Below, piece by piece: positions 28,265 to 37,344 of a stretch of DNA of 64,000 nt. Under the pieces are notes generated by a model. That model did no database searches. It worked only from the letters and a program-made list of their open reading frames with translations, and was not told the origin of the DNA. Numbering within the stretch: position 1 is the first letter of the stretch; each line of letters opens with the position of its first letter. The position numbers and the translations under genes are program-made. This stretch comes from Cotesia glomerata (taxonomy: Eukaryota > Arthropoda > Insecta > Hymenoptera > Braconidae): contig NC_058167.1 of NCBI RefSeq assembly GCF_020080835.1, forward strand, positions 15,709,403 through 15,773,402. Direction: 5' to 3'.

Positions 28265-31200
28265 ATTATTGCTATTATATTATTATGATTAATTATTATT
28301 ATATATTATATGTGAAACAAAAGTTATATCGATTATATTTTAGCGCTAGTTGATAATTATAAATAATAAATAAATATCAATGTCGTTGCAATGAATGAGA
28401 AAATGAAAGAAAGAAATCTTATGCGTCAGAAAAACGAATTTTTACGCTCGAGTTTTTGAGTTATTATTTATAAATGTTGTGAAAAAATTGCGGATGATTA
28501 ACGAGTTTAAAAAAATGTTCAAAAATTTATAAAATTAAATTGTATTTCAGTGGGATCTAAAATAGTTTAGATAAAATTTAAATCCCCGGTTCGGTGCCTT
28601 TTAATGAAAGAAAAAATGAAGAAAATTTTAATAAATTGTTATTGAAAAAAAAAAAAAAAAAATCATTTTCTCATCCGCGGGTGTGAAAATTGGCCCTCGC
28701 GGCCTGCTAGTGCCAAATAAGTGAGACCTTGTGACGTTTAATGGAGAATAAATAAAATAAATTAAAGTAAGAGCGAAAATAATGAGTGAAAAAAAAAAAA
28801 AAATAAACGTTATACATAAAATTTTATAGAAAAACTTTTTTAGATCTTAATTAATGTCTTTTCTGACGCTGCAGGTAAAATTAGTATATTTTATATGCAC
28901 TAATTGTTTGACTATGAACTATGACTATCGATAATAATTATTTAAATTTGAAAAGAACGGTGTTCAAAAGATTATAATCAAGTAACAGAATCAATTAAAT
29001 ATTAATTAATAAATAAATAATAAAATGTTGTTATTTGTAGGCAGAGCACTCTTACCGTTCATCAGCACGATTAACCCGAAAAAGTTTATTTATTTTCTCC
29101 AAATCAATGTTTTTTGTTATTATCATTATTATTATTATTACTATTGTACTTGTAGCACAATACCAATTTCCTTTAAAATTATTTATTATTAACCTGCTGA
29201 TTATTTATTAACTGACTACTGTACTGTATACAAGAAAAAATAATAATTATCGTGTGCCAACTCATAAATGCATCAGCAGTTAATTATTAAATAAAACAAC
29301 TAAGCATAGCATAAAATAATAAGTGCACGTTTTAAAATATTGTTACTCACATGTTACATGGTTATTGTACTTTCTGTTAATCATTATTATTTTATTTATT
29401 ATCCTCATACTGATAATAGAAGTATAAATACGTGCAGCAATAAAAAGTGTGAAAGAGAATTCAAATTTAAAATAAAACGTTTTAACTATTAAATTTATCA
29501 TTTATATATTTGTAGTATAAAATCATTTTTTTTTATACTTACCTCCATTGCCATGTAATTAATATTTATAATTATTTATTATAATTCAATCAAAAAAATT
29601 ATTTTTAAATCATTCATATCAACAAACCAAGATAAAGATGACTACTAATCCCACTGAAATAAACGGCTAAGGTAATTACAATCATGTATCACCAGAATGT
29701 CATCATTTGTTCAGTAGAATGTTTTTTTTTTTTTTTTTTTTTTTTAAATTATATTTTATATATGTTTGAGGTAGTTATTTTTTGTAGCGGTTGTAATGTA
29801 CCCCGGACAAAATTTTTTGTCAATTTATTTTGTCCGCAGTACACGCACATTTTTATTTATGTCAAAAATTAGATAAATATTTTTTTTTCTGACATTCACT
29901 CTTCACACTCCGACTGATTCCTCAGATTTATTTATTTTATTTATCTAAAATTGAATAACATAATTTTTGGATAAATAAATATAATAAATAACTCGTAATT
30001 AAAAGCACAGAGTTGCTTTAGCCAAAAATTATGTTTTAATTAATTTTTTTCAATAACTCGTCTTGGAATTTTTTAAAATTTTTATTAAGAGATTATTAAT
30101 TTTTTTAAACAAGACGTTTGTTGAAAATAATTAAATAGTAGTTGTAAGATTTTGAATTTCTGTTCTTATATTTTATTATTAATATTACCCGCAAAATTAT
30201 GTAGCGTAATTATAATTATTGAAAAGTTTACAATTACGAATTTTGTTTTGCATGTTGCGTAATGGTTGTTAATTTATGATTTGTTTAAGTAAACTTTTTT
30301 AATTATTATATATTATCGAATACTTGAGGACTGAGAGCTTGGCGAAAAAAAAAACTCAGCCGGCGAAAAATCTAAGTCATCTGAATTCTCGCGGCTGAGT
30401 TTAAAAAATAAATAATTATAAAGGAATTTTTAAATTAAAATCTAAGTGTAGGTTACGTGTAATATAAATATAATAAATATATTAATTAATATAATATGTT
30501 AATTGAACCTGTGGCCATGAAATAATACAGTACAAATATAAAGACGATTATTATTTACTAAATTAGATGAAAGGGGGCCAGTACAAATTGCATTAAAAAT
30601 TATCGTCTTGCTAGTCCTCAAGGATTCTTTAAAATTTTATTTATGTTTTTCAGCTATATTATTATTATTATTATTATATTTAAAAACAAAGTAAGAGCAT
30701 CGATAAATTAATCTTTTGATTTAATATTATTAAAAGAATATAATTTTTTTTATATATTAATTTACCTGTAATTCAAATTCAATAGATTAATTTTTCGTTG
30801 TAAAGACTTTTAAGTTTAAAGGTTTATTTAAGTTAACGAGAGATTCTTCGGAGTCAAAATACTCGTAATTATTTTCAAAGTACACTATAATTGTATGATT
30901 TATTATTATTATTTTTTTGTTTGTAGATATATTGTGCTATGATTTTATTATATTATTATGCGGCCGTTTATACGTGTTGTTAAATATATATTGAATATCC
31001 CGAAAATATTCATACGCATGAATAAAATATAAATATATCTTTACATACATATATTTATATTATTATAATTATAAACGTTGTCGCGCAATTATTAAAGTGG
31101 TATAATTTTATTTTACGTCTTTTTTTTATTTATTTGCACTCCTTTATTCCTTTTTTGTCATATAATTATTATTTTTTTTTTGTGTAAATTTAAAAGTTCA

Positions 31201-32839
31201 ATTTTTTCATTGAAACTTTTAGTAAATAATTTATTTTAATTTTTTATCAATTTTATATTTTATTATTTTTAAGAGTCAATTTTTTTATTTTACAAAAATT
31301 TTTTTATAATTTAAACTTCAAAAATTATAATACTGAAATATGCAAAAATTTTTATAAAAAATTAATTTATTATACAAAAATATTTTTAAAAATTCTCACT
31401 TAAATTTTTTTTTTAATTTTTACACGTAGAATTTTCATTAAATTTTTTTTTCATAATAATTTAGTTATAAAAATTCTCAAATATAAATTTCAATATCATA
31501 AAAAATTTATTATTTAATTGATACATTTTAATTAAAAAAAAAAATGCATGACATTAAAAAAAAAAACAAAAAAAAAATTTACTAATCCAAAACTAATTTT
31601 CCAGAGTACTCATCAAAGCCGGAAACGAATGCCGACAAATCACGAAGTCGCGATTCATTGAACGGTAGAACAAGCTCGCCGTTATCAACATCAACAATGG
31701 ACTCATCGCGGTCGACTCCAACGACCCCGTCGACGCCATCGAGCACCCCAACGACGACCTCGAGCACCGGAGTAACATCTTTGAACGTGAACACAATGAC
31801 GACAATAACCACAGCGACGACCACGACAACAACCCCGACGACAACGTCAGCCCGCAGTGCTTCAGCATCTCCAGCGAGCAGAGCTGGCCAACCAAACCAG
31901 AGTCCCTCTGAAACGAGCGCTTCCAACACCGGGAACAACAACAACAACAACAACAACAACAGCAACAACAACAACAACAACAGCGCTCTGGGTGCAATGT
32001 CAGCTCCAACAGGCCGTCAAGTGCCTAAACGTCGCATGCGACGAAGAGCGACGTCCCAATCTCAGGACCCGGCTGAACAATTGACAGAAATGTCTGTCCG
32101 TGGTCTAAATCTCTTCCGCTATGCCTCGATATCAGAGGGTGTCTATCAGTGTACTGAATGCGCAAAACTAGACATACAGAAGACCTTCAAAAACAAGTAC
32201 AGCTTCCAGCGACATGCATTCCTCTACCACGAGGGACACCAGCGGAAGGTATTCCCTTGCCCGGTTTGCGGCAAAGAATTTTCCCGTCCCGACAAAATGA
32301 AGAACCACATGAAAACAGTCCACGATTGTTTCATGCCCAAGGATTGCGTGGTGCCTTTCGGTTTCTTCTTGCCGCCCTAGTGTGTCTATTTAAATTCACT
32401 TTTATAAAAACGATCACTGGTTTATTAAATTCTGTATAATTAAATATTTAAGCAAGGAAAGATACGAGTATTGGTAGAGTAATTAAACAACAAGTTAAAT
32501 AAATAAATTAATTAATTAATTATTCGCTTCAATTAGATATCTTTAATACCTAATATTTTCGTTAGATTGTTAACGTGTATTAATATCAATTAAATAATTG
32601 AAAAAAGCAATATAGCTAAGTGTAGTTATAGTAGAGATTTATTTTTAATAAGTTATACGATTTTTCAAAATTAATAACTTTATATTATACATATCGTTAA
32701 TTTGACCAAGTGATTTTGCGATACGATTTATCGGTCGTTTTATTTTTATTTTTTTCTCTAATCTAATTCGGTTTTATCAATTTCTTTTTCTTTATGTTTT
32801 AATTCACATTTGTTATAATCATTAACATTATTATTATCA

Positions 32840-32870
<31 letters not shown>

Positions 32871-33058
32871 GACAATTATAATTAGACGTAAAATTAATTG
32901 AAGAGGCAAATAGTTTACACTAATATATATTTATATTATTTTTTTTTAATCTTCAGTCTTTCCCGGTTTAAAAACGAATTCCAATGGTGCGAAACGTTTG
33001 CTGACGTTAGCTGATTCGTTCTTGCAAAATAAGTATCCAAATGATGCTTATTATTTTC

Positions 33059-33101
<43 letters not shown>

Positions 33102-33938
33102 ACTATAATTATGAGTAAAGAGTTATAAAATTTATTAATATAACAATGACGAGAATGGTTTCATTTTGCGTTTCGTACTGCCCAGCAGTATTCGTGGTAT
33201 TCTGTATAGTTTTGTTCAGTACACTGTATTATAGAGTGCTTTCTTGCACAAATATATTAATTATTATTATTTTTCTTAGTTAATTAGTGGTGCACTTATC
33301 AAATGATAAGCATTATTAGTTATTAATATTTTTTATTGTTACTGTTTCTATTTACTTTCCTCATTTTTATTATCATTATTATTCTTATATTATTGTATTA
33401 GTATATAAGTAACATTAGCAATTCATTAAAGCAAATTGTTATAAATTATTGATACTTAAGGCAATATAAGACGCACGCATGTGACAATCGACATTTTTTT
33501 TATAAAAAGAAGAAAAATAATTAAGAATTTTTAGGTATAATGGGCTGTTGTTAAAAAAATTGTTACAGTTAAAATTATTAAGTGATAGATTTTTAATCTT
33601 GAAATTTTTCTATAGATATGTTATCTTTTAGATGTAAGAATTTCTGATAAAAACAAATTAGATTTTAGACAAGTCTTCCAAAAGCCAGCATACCAGGAAG
33701 AAATAAATACACAACCTGAATATGTCTTCCTATTTATATTCTAAGCCCGAAATTATATGTAATTAAATATTAAATAAATGAAAAATATCTACATATAATA
33801 TAATTAATAACAATAATTTTTTTTATTTTATATATATATGTACTGGAATATGTATTATTTAGGAATCCTCGTCCATGCAAGCGTCTCTAGACAAATAACT
33901 TCCTAATTGTCAATTATTACGATTTATAAAAATATATC

Positions 33939-33975
<37 letters not shown>

Positions 33976-36900
33976 AAAAAAAAAAATAATTACAAATTGT
34001 GATTGTAATGATAAAGAAGAGGAAAATTGAGGGTATCTTTTTTGTAAACGACACAAATTAATTAGTTAAATAAGCGAATAATTGAATGTGTTAATCTCCT
34101 TATAATTTTATTCAATTTCACACGTTGCACTTTCTTTAATTCCTTATGGATTTCATTGCGTTTCTATTTTATCTTTATATTCTATAAATATAAATATTAT
34201 TATTATAATTTTTAAATATATATACAATTATAAAAAAATATATATTTGCGATTATCGATCGTGAAAATTAAATATTTTACTTATTAATATTTAAAGAAAA
34301 AAATATAAATAACATCGGGTTAGTAAAGTCGGGTATAAGCGTCAAAAGCTTTGTTACAAATAAAAAATGATAAAAATAAAAAAAAAAAAAAATGCGCACT
34401 TACACGTTAAGAGAGTTTTTAAATAAAATGAAGTAAAACAATAATTATTATAAATAGCACTTAGAACTACAAATTAATAATAACAATTTATTATGTAAAC
34501 GATGAAAATATTTTATTAAACGTTGATATACAGAAAAAATATGTATAGTGATTGTAAGAGTGTAATTTTAATTCTTGTTGTTCTTAAATATTACACTCAT
34601 AGGGATTATACATAAAGACTAAGTTGTGTAATTAATTCAAAAATACATGTGAATAATTTTACTTCAATTATTCAATTGCATTCGGATGTGTGAGCTCTCA
34701 TTTAATATTCAAATTTATTTTTTTAAATACTGTTCTTAAAATTGGTATTTTCAAATTAATAAAAAATTTAATTATATTTTTAAAAATAATTATAAAGAAA
34801 TTTATATGGTTAATTATAAATGTCAGTATTCATTTTAAAGAGAAAAAAAAAAAATATTTGTTTAATCAACAAATTGATCAAAATTATAATGTTATTTTTA
34901 AAAATATTGAACTAGTACACGTATAAAATAAAATATTTCCGAGTGCACTATGTATATTATTGTTTATAAATATTTCGATCTATTTCTTCCATTGTTAAAA
35001 AATAAATTATATAGAGTCGCAAGAATATTATTAAAAAGATTTACGCACAAATTACAATCACCGCAGCCGCAATAATTATTAATTAATAAATTATATAGCC
35101 AGCAGTCCATCGTAAAAGTGCATATAGAGGACAAATGTAACAACAAATTAAATAAACAAATTATATTATCTATATTTATAAATTTATAATAAAATATATA
35201 TTATATTTTGTTATTTTATGTTGTATATTTACCATTGGTATAGATGGACTCGTAAATTTTAATAAATAAATAAAAAAATAACTAAATAATTCTTCGTTGA
35301 TTATAATTAATTAAAAACAGCAATGTGCCTTGGTGCCTGCGGTGGGGAGATGCGTCTAATTGATAAAACAAATTTTATTAATTAATTAACCAATTATTAA
35401 CTTCAATAAATATTAATATCCTAATTTGTTTTTTTTTTATTTATTTATTTATTTTATTTTATTTTATTTAAAAAAAAAAATAAAATAAATAAATAAATTT
35501 ATAAATAATAATTGTAATCATTGTAACTTTTTGTGATATACATTGCAATAGTCTACCCGACCGCGAGCGTTTTATGTACGAGCACACTTTGATTTAATTA
35601 ACAAAAAGTAATAAATAAATATAAAAAATAATTAAAGATAGTTATTTGATTGTTAATAAAACTAATAAAACCTTTGCTTGATTTTTTAACACTAATTATT
35701 AGTTACAACAATTAACAATACTAACAAAATTAATCAGTGATACCGATTTAATTTCAGACTACCTGTTACCAAACTTACCAACAGATATCACCTTCGAAAT
35801 TTGCACGCTGCCGTCGAGACGAGAGTCGTCGTCTCCTGGAGTAATTAATGACACAGTTATCACGACAACGACTTCCACGGCGATGGTTATCGACGACAGT
35901 GGTAACAGTAACGGTGAATGCGCTGGTACCGGAAATTGTGACAATGAAGATATTGATGATGAGGAGGCAGAAGGCGGTGATAGTCGCGGAATAGAGTCAC
36001 ATACTAATAGCAATTATATCAAAACTGAGCGGATGGTGAGCGGGATTCATTTTCTTACCACCGATCATGAAGATGATGACCGTAATCAAGATCTTCTCGT
36101 TCCGAAATCGGAAACTCCGAGTGATACTGAGCCAGAAGTTAGAAAACAGGTTGGTTTTTCTTGTACCCGCCTGAAACGTATTAAATTAAAATATTGTCGA
36201 ATTTAGAATTTTTATTATCAATGTTTATTATATGAAAATTAAGTTAGCCGGCATTTAATAATTTTTAGAATTTTTTTTATTAAAAAAAAATTAAATTTGT
36301 AAAAAATTCCAAGTGCAATTTAAAAAAAAAATTTTTTTAGTTCTAATTTAATAAAAAAAAAATTAAAAAATTAAAAATGTCAACTAACTTTAGTATTATG
36401 TTTATTATTATTAAATTTATTTTTTGGAATTTAATTTAAAATGTTAAACAAAAATTTATTTAAAAAATTCAGTTTATGGTTTAATTAAAAAAAATTAAAA
36501 ATTTTTTTAAACTTCAAACAAAACCTGTAAACATTTTTTATCTACAAAAAATTTTTTCTTTGTTTTTAGACACTTAATTTTTTAAATTAATTTATTATTA
36601 TTTAAATTTTAATATCTTTTAAAATTTTAAACTAAGTTACTTTAATTTTAATTACTAATTATAATTATATTAATTCACATATGTAAAAAAAAAAGCTTCA
36701 AATAAAGAAGAATAAAAAAAAAAAAACTGAAACTAAAGTGCGAAAATACACCCGACACTTATAAATTTATTTTTGAGATGAATATAGAGTTCATCATCAT
36801 AAAAAATTGCGTTATTTTACAAGCTACTGGAATACATGATCCAGAACGACGGTTCAGTAATCTGCAAGTGGTGCGGAGAAGTTTTGCCATCAAGAACGAG

Positions 36901-37344
36901 GTGGTACCGGCATAAGTACAAACTCCATGTGTCTACGCAGGTAACACAGCCCGCGCCGCTTTTCAAGTGTCACAGTTGCAATGCGTACTTCAAGTCGAGG
37001 AAGGGCTACATTGGTCACCTAAGCTCCAGACACTCGTCTGATAACGACAACAATGAAAACGACGAAAATCGGGAGGAACCTGTCAACAAAAAAACGAGGA
37101 GAGCTTCTGATGTTTGTATTTCTTCTTTTACTATTTTTATTATTTATTTTACTGTCTTAATAATAATATTAATAATAATTTTTTACTTAAGATTGGAAAA
37201 GGACCTGATTGGGAACAGCAGAGAGAAAAAGAAGAAAAATTAGTTGCTGATATAATTGATAGAGTGAAGAGAGAATGCGAAGCTCAGGGTGAAACTGTTA
37301 CAAGGCGCGGTTACTCTAGAAGGACAACAGTTATGAACAGCTAA
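17135..37344 (+). CDS. ttk: tramtrack gene (BTB/POZ zinc-finger repressor), three alternative 3' ends
   Basis: The two common coding exons (17369-17539, 18033-18738) encode the N-terminal BTB/POZ domain and an AT-hook, and end in phase 1. They can join any of three terminal cassettes whose acceptors are all in the matching phase: 22527-23188, 31605-32380, or 35758-36149 + 36824-37111 + 37192-37344. By my count the products are 512, 550 and 569 aa. Tramtrack is known in Drosophila as a nuclear transcriptional repressor of neural, photoreceptor and other fates with two isoforms (69 and 88) that share the BTB domain and differ in zinc fingers. The BTB sequence ([38 protein letters not shown]) and both known finger types match it closely, so the gene call is very secure. 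The third cassette is discussed separately. Confidence 0.95.
17540..18032 (+). other. ttk intron within BTB domain, with tandem duplication
   Basis: Phase-0 intron, gtaaac to ttttcttgcag, extremely AT-rich. Two adjacent copies of a segment of about 110 bp, each beginning ttttaaagatataaaaaaat (near 17602 and 17713), form a recent local duplication. Confidence 0.85.
17602..17827. repeat. two-copy tandem duplication, about 110 bp unit
   Basis: Both units contain ttagaaggga, then taatgtaatacaagttat and tttggagtaatta, differing only by a few homopolymer lengths and substitutions, so the duplication is probably recent. Confidence 0.85.
18033..18738 (+). CDS. ttk: ttk common exon 2: BTB C-half, His/Pro linker, AT-hook
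   Basis: The exon starts [18 protein letters not shown] and completes the BTB fold through [16 protein letters not shown] linker rich in Pro (PPPPP) and His (HHHH) follows, then an AT-hook-like KRKRGRPRK at about residues 180-189. The acidic/Asn-rich tail contains RIKREPEP, in which IKRE fits the sumoylation consensus (hydrophobic-K-x-E); Drosophila Ttk69 is known to be sumoylated. It ends TCTGCGCAGG|gtaagt, leaving one base (G) for the next exon, so every alternative 3' exon must start in the matching phase. The open frame running on past 18738 is intron read-through and not coding. Confidence 0.94.
18739..22526 (+). other. ttk intron between common exon 2 and Ttk69-type exon
   Basis: About 3.8 kb, AT-rich, from gtaagt to tatcgttttcag. 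It contains homopolymers, CT-rich runs near 20660-20690 and GA-rich runs near 20860-20895 and 21976-22000, (TTAA)n at 22261-22288 and (TTA)n near 21856-21872. Short frames on both strands have no motifs. A patch near 20260-20340 (gccattggccactgcgatg) and one near 20570-20760 are less AT-rich and could be regulatory. Confidence 0.6.
22527..23188 (+). CDS. ttk: ttk alternative terminal exon, Ttk69-type zinc fingers
   Basis: The first two bases (AC) complete an Asp codon with the G of common exon 2; 219 residues and TAG follow. After [13 protein letters not shown] comes a Gly homopolymer, then an acidic/Ser-rich segment, then two C2H2 fingers: [20 protein letters not shown]...H and [20 protein letters not shown]...H, both C-x2-C-x12-H-x4-H. 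These match the DNA-binding fingers of Drosophila Ttk69. FKVESE is a possible SUMO site. The protein stops soon after finger 2 ([12 protein letters not shown]), so it lacks the long C-terminal tail of Drosophila Ttk69. This is the shortest of the three predicted isoforms (512 aa). Confidence 0.93.
23189..31604 (+). other. Ttk69-type 3' UTR and intron, very AT-rich, no gene seen
   Basis: About 8.4 kb with many AATAAA-like words, poly-A/T runs, (ATT)n, (TGTTGT)n near 23363-23386 and (GATGAT)n near 26313-26332. Part of it must be the 3' UTR of the 22527-23188 exon, and the rest is intron upstream of the Ttk88-type exon. One block, 25133-25300, has clearly higher G+C and is listed separately. Another small one, about 25930-25990, holds aggctacggctatcggcgaa. 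No open frame here shows a domain. Confidence 0.6.
25133..25345 (+). other. GC-richer block in ttk 3' region, coding-like or conserved non-coding
   Basis: Within otherwise nearly pure A/T sequence, about 160 bases (roughly 25135-25295) have mixed composition and an open frame on both strands (+: [20 protein letters not shown], then [20 protein letters not shown] and a PEPES stretch). It may be a conserved 3' UTR regulatory block, a structured RNA or an unrecognised exon. An AG before ACTGCTGC would be in the phase needed for a ttk exon, but the pyrimidine tract there is poor. No family was recognised. Confidence 0.3.
31605..32380 (+). CDS. ttk: ttk alternative terminal exon, Ttk88-type zinc fingers
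   Basis: The exon starts after aactaattttccag with AG completing a Glu codon, and gives 257 residues and TAG. The first half is low complexity: Ser/Thr/Pro-rich (STPTTTSS and many T runs), then Asn runs broken by Ser. A basic segment ([10 protein letters not shown]) leads to [19 protein letters not shown] and two fingers: an expanded first C2H2 ([20 protein letters not shown]...RHAFLYH) and [20 protein letters not shown]...H. The [10 protein letters not shown] lead and the extended first finger are hallmarks of Ttk88. The protein ends [16 protein letters not shown], far shorter than the Drosophila Ttk88 tail. Predicted isoform 550 aa. Confidence 0.93.
32381..35757 (+). other. Ttk88-type 3' UTR and intron; AT-rich, no gene seen
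   Basis: Very AT-rich, with (ATT)n runs at about 32846-32870, 33065-33099 and 33942-33972. It ends in the acceptor ccgatttaatttcag at 35757. No open frame with a domain was seen. The 3' UTR of the 31605-32380 exon occupies an unknown part. Confidence 0.6.
35758..36149 (+). CDS. ttk: ttk third alternative cassette, exon a: acidic linker
   Basis: The acceptor leaves AC, completing an Asp codon in exactly the phase used by the other two cassettes. The 130 residues ([20 protein letters not shown] and onward) are acidic ([12 protein letters not shown]) with two possible SUMO sites (YIKTE; VPKSE) and a Ser/Thr-Glu-rich end, [14 protein letters not shown]. The exon ends AGAAAACAG|gttggt in phase 0. 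There is no zinc finger in this exon; the fingers are in exon b. Confidence 0.8.
36150..36823 (+). other. intron in third ttk cassette, carries a MITE copy
   Basis: Intron gttggt to gcgttattttacaag, phase 0. A short inverted-repeat element (about 36231-36400), with gttagccggcat near one end and atgtcaactaac near the other, belongs to the dispersed family described elsewhere in this list. Confidence 0.75.
36231..36400. mobile_element. dispersed inverted-repeat element copy in ttk intron
   Basis: Left tatgaaaattaagttagccg, right atgtcaactaactttagtat. Same family as at 52894 and others; lies in the intron between cassette exons a and b. Confidence 0.7.
36824..37111 (+). CDS. ttk: ttk third alternative cassette, exon b: two C2H2 zinc fingers
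   Basis: 96 codons in phase 0. The exon starts [20 protein letters not shown] and contains two fingers, both C-x2-C-x12-H-x4-H: finger 1 [20 protein letters not shown](LH) and finger 2 [20 protein letters not shown](RH). It ends in a basic [13 protein letters not shown]. The finger helix residues ([16 protein letters not shown]) differ from both Ttk69 and Ttk88, so different DNA specificity is expected. The donor GAT|gtttgt is weak but is the only one that keeps the frame with exon c. Confidence 0.8.
37192..37344 (+). CDS. ttk: ttk third alternative cassette, exon c: charged helical C-terminus
   Basis: Preceded by ttttttacttaag after an 80-base intron, phase 0. The 50 residues [40 protein letters not shown] and onward, ending RTTVMNS before TAA, look like a charged amphipathic helix. 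A possible protein-interaction tail. Fully open, no internal stops; not recognised as a named domain. Confidence 0.75.
   Translation: MGKGPDWEQQREKEEKLVADIIDRVKRECEAQGETVTRRGYSRRTTVMNS

Noticed and set aside
31582..32009. Long minus-strand frames rich in Leu or Cys opposite the Ttk88-type exon
   Set aside because: They are shadows of the CAA/AAC repeats and the coding strand; the plus frame has two recognised zinc fingers and correct splice phase.
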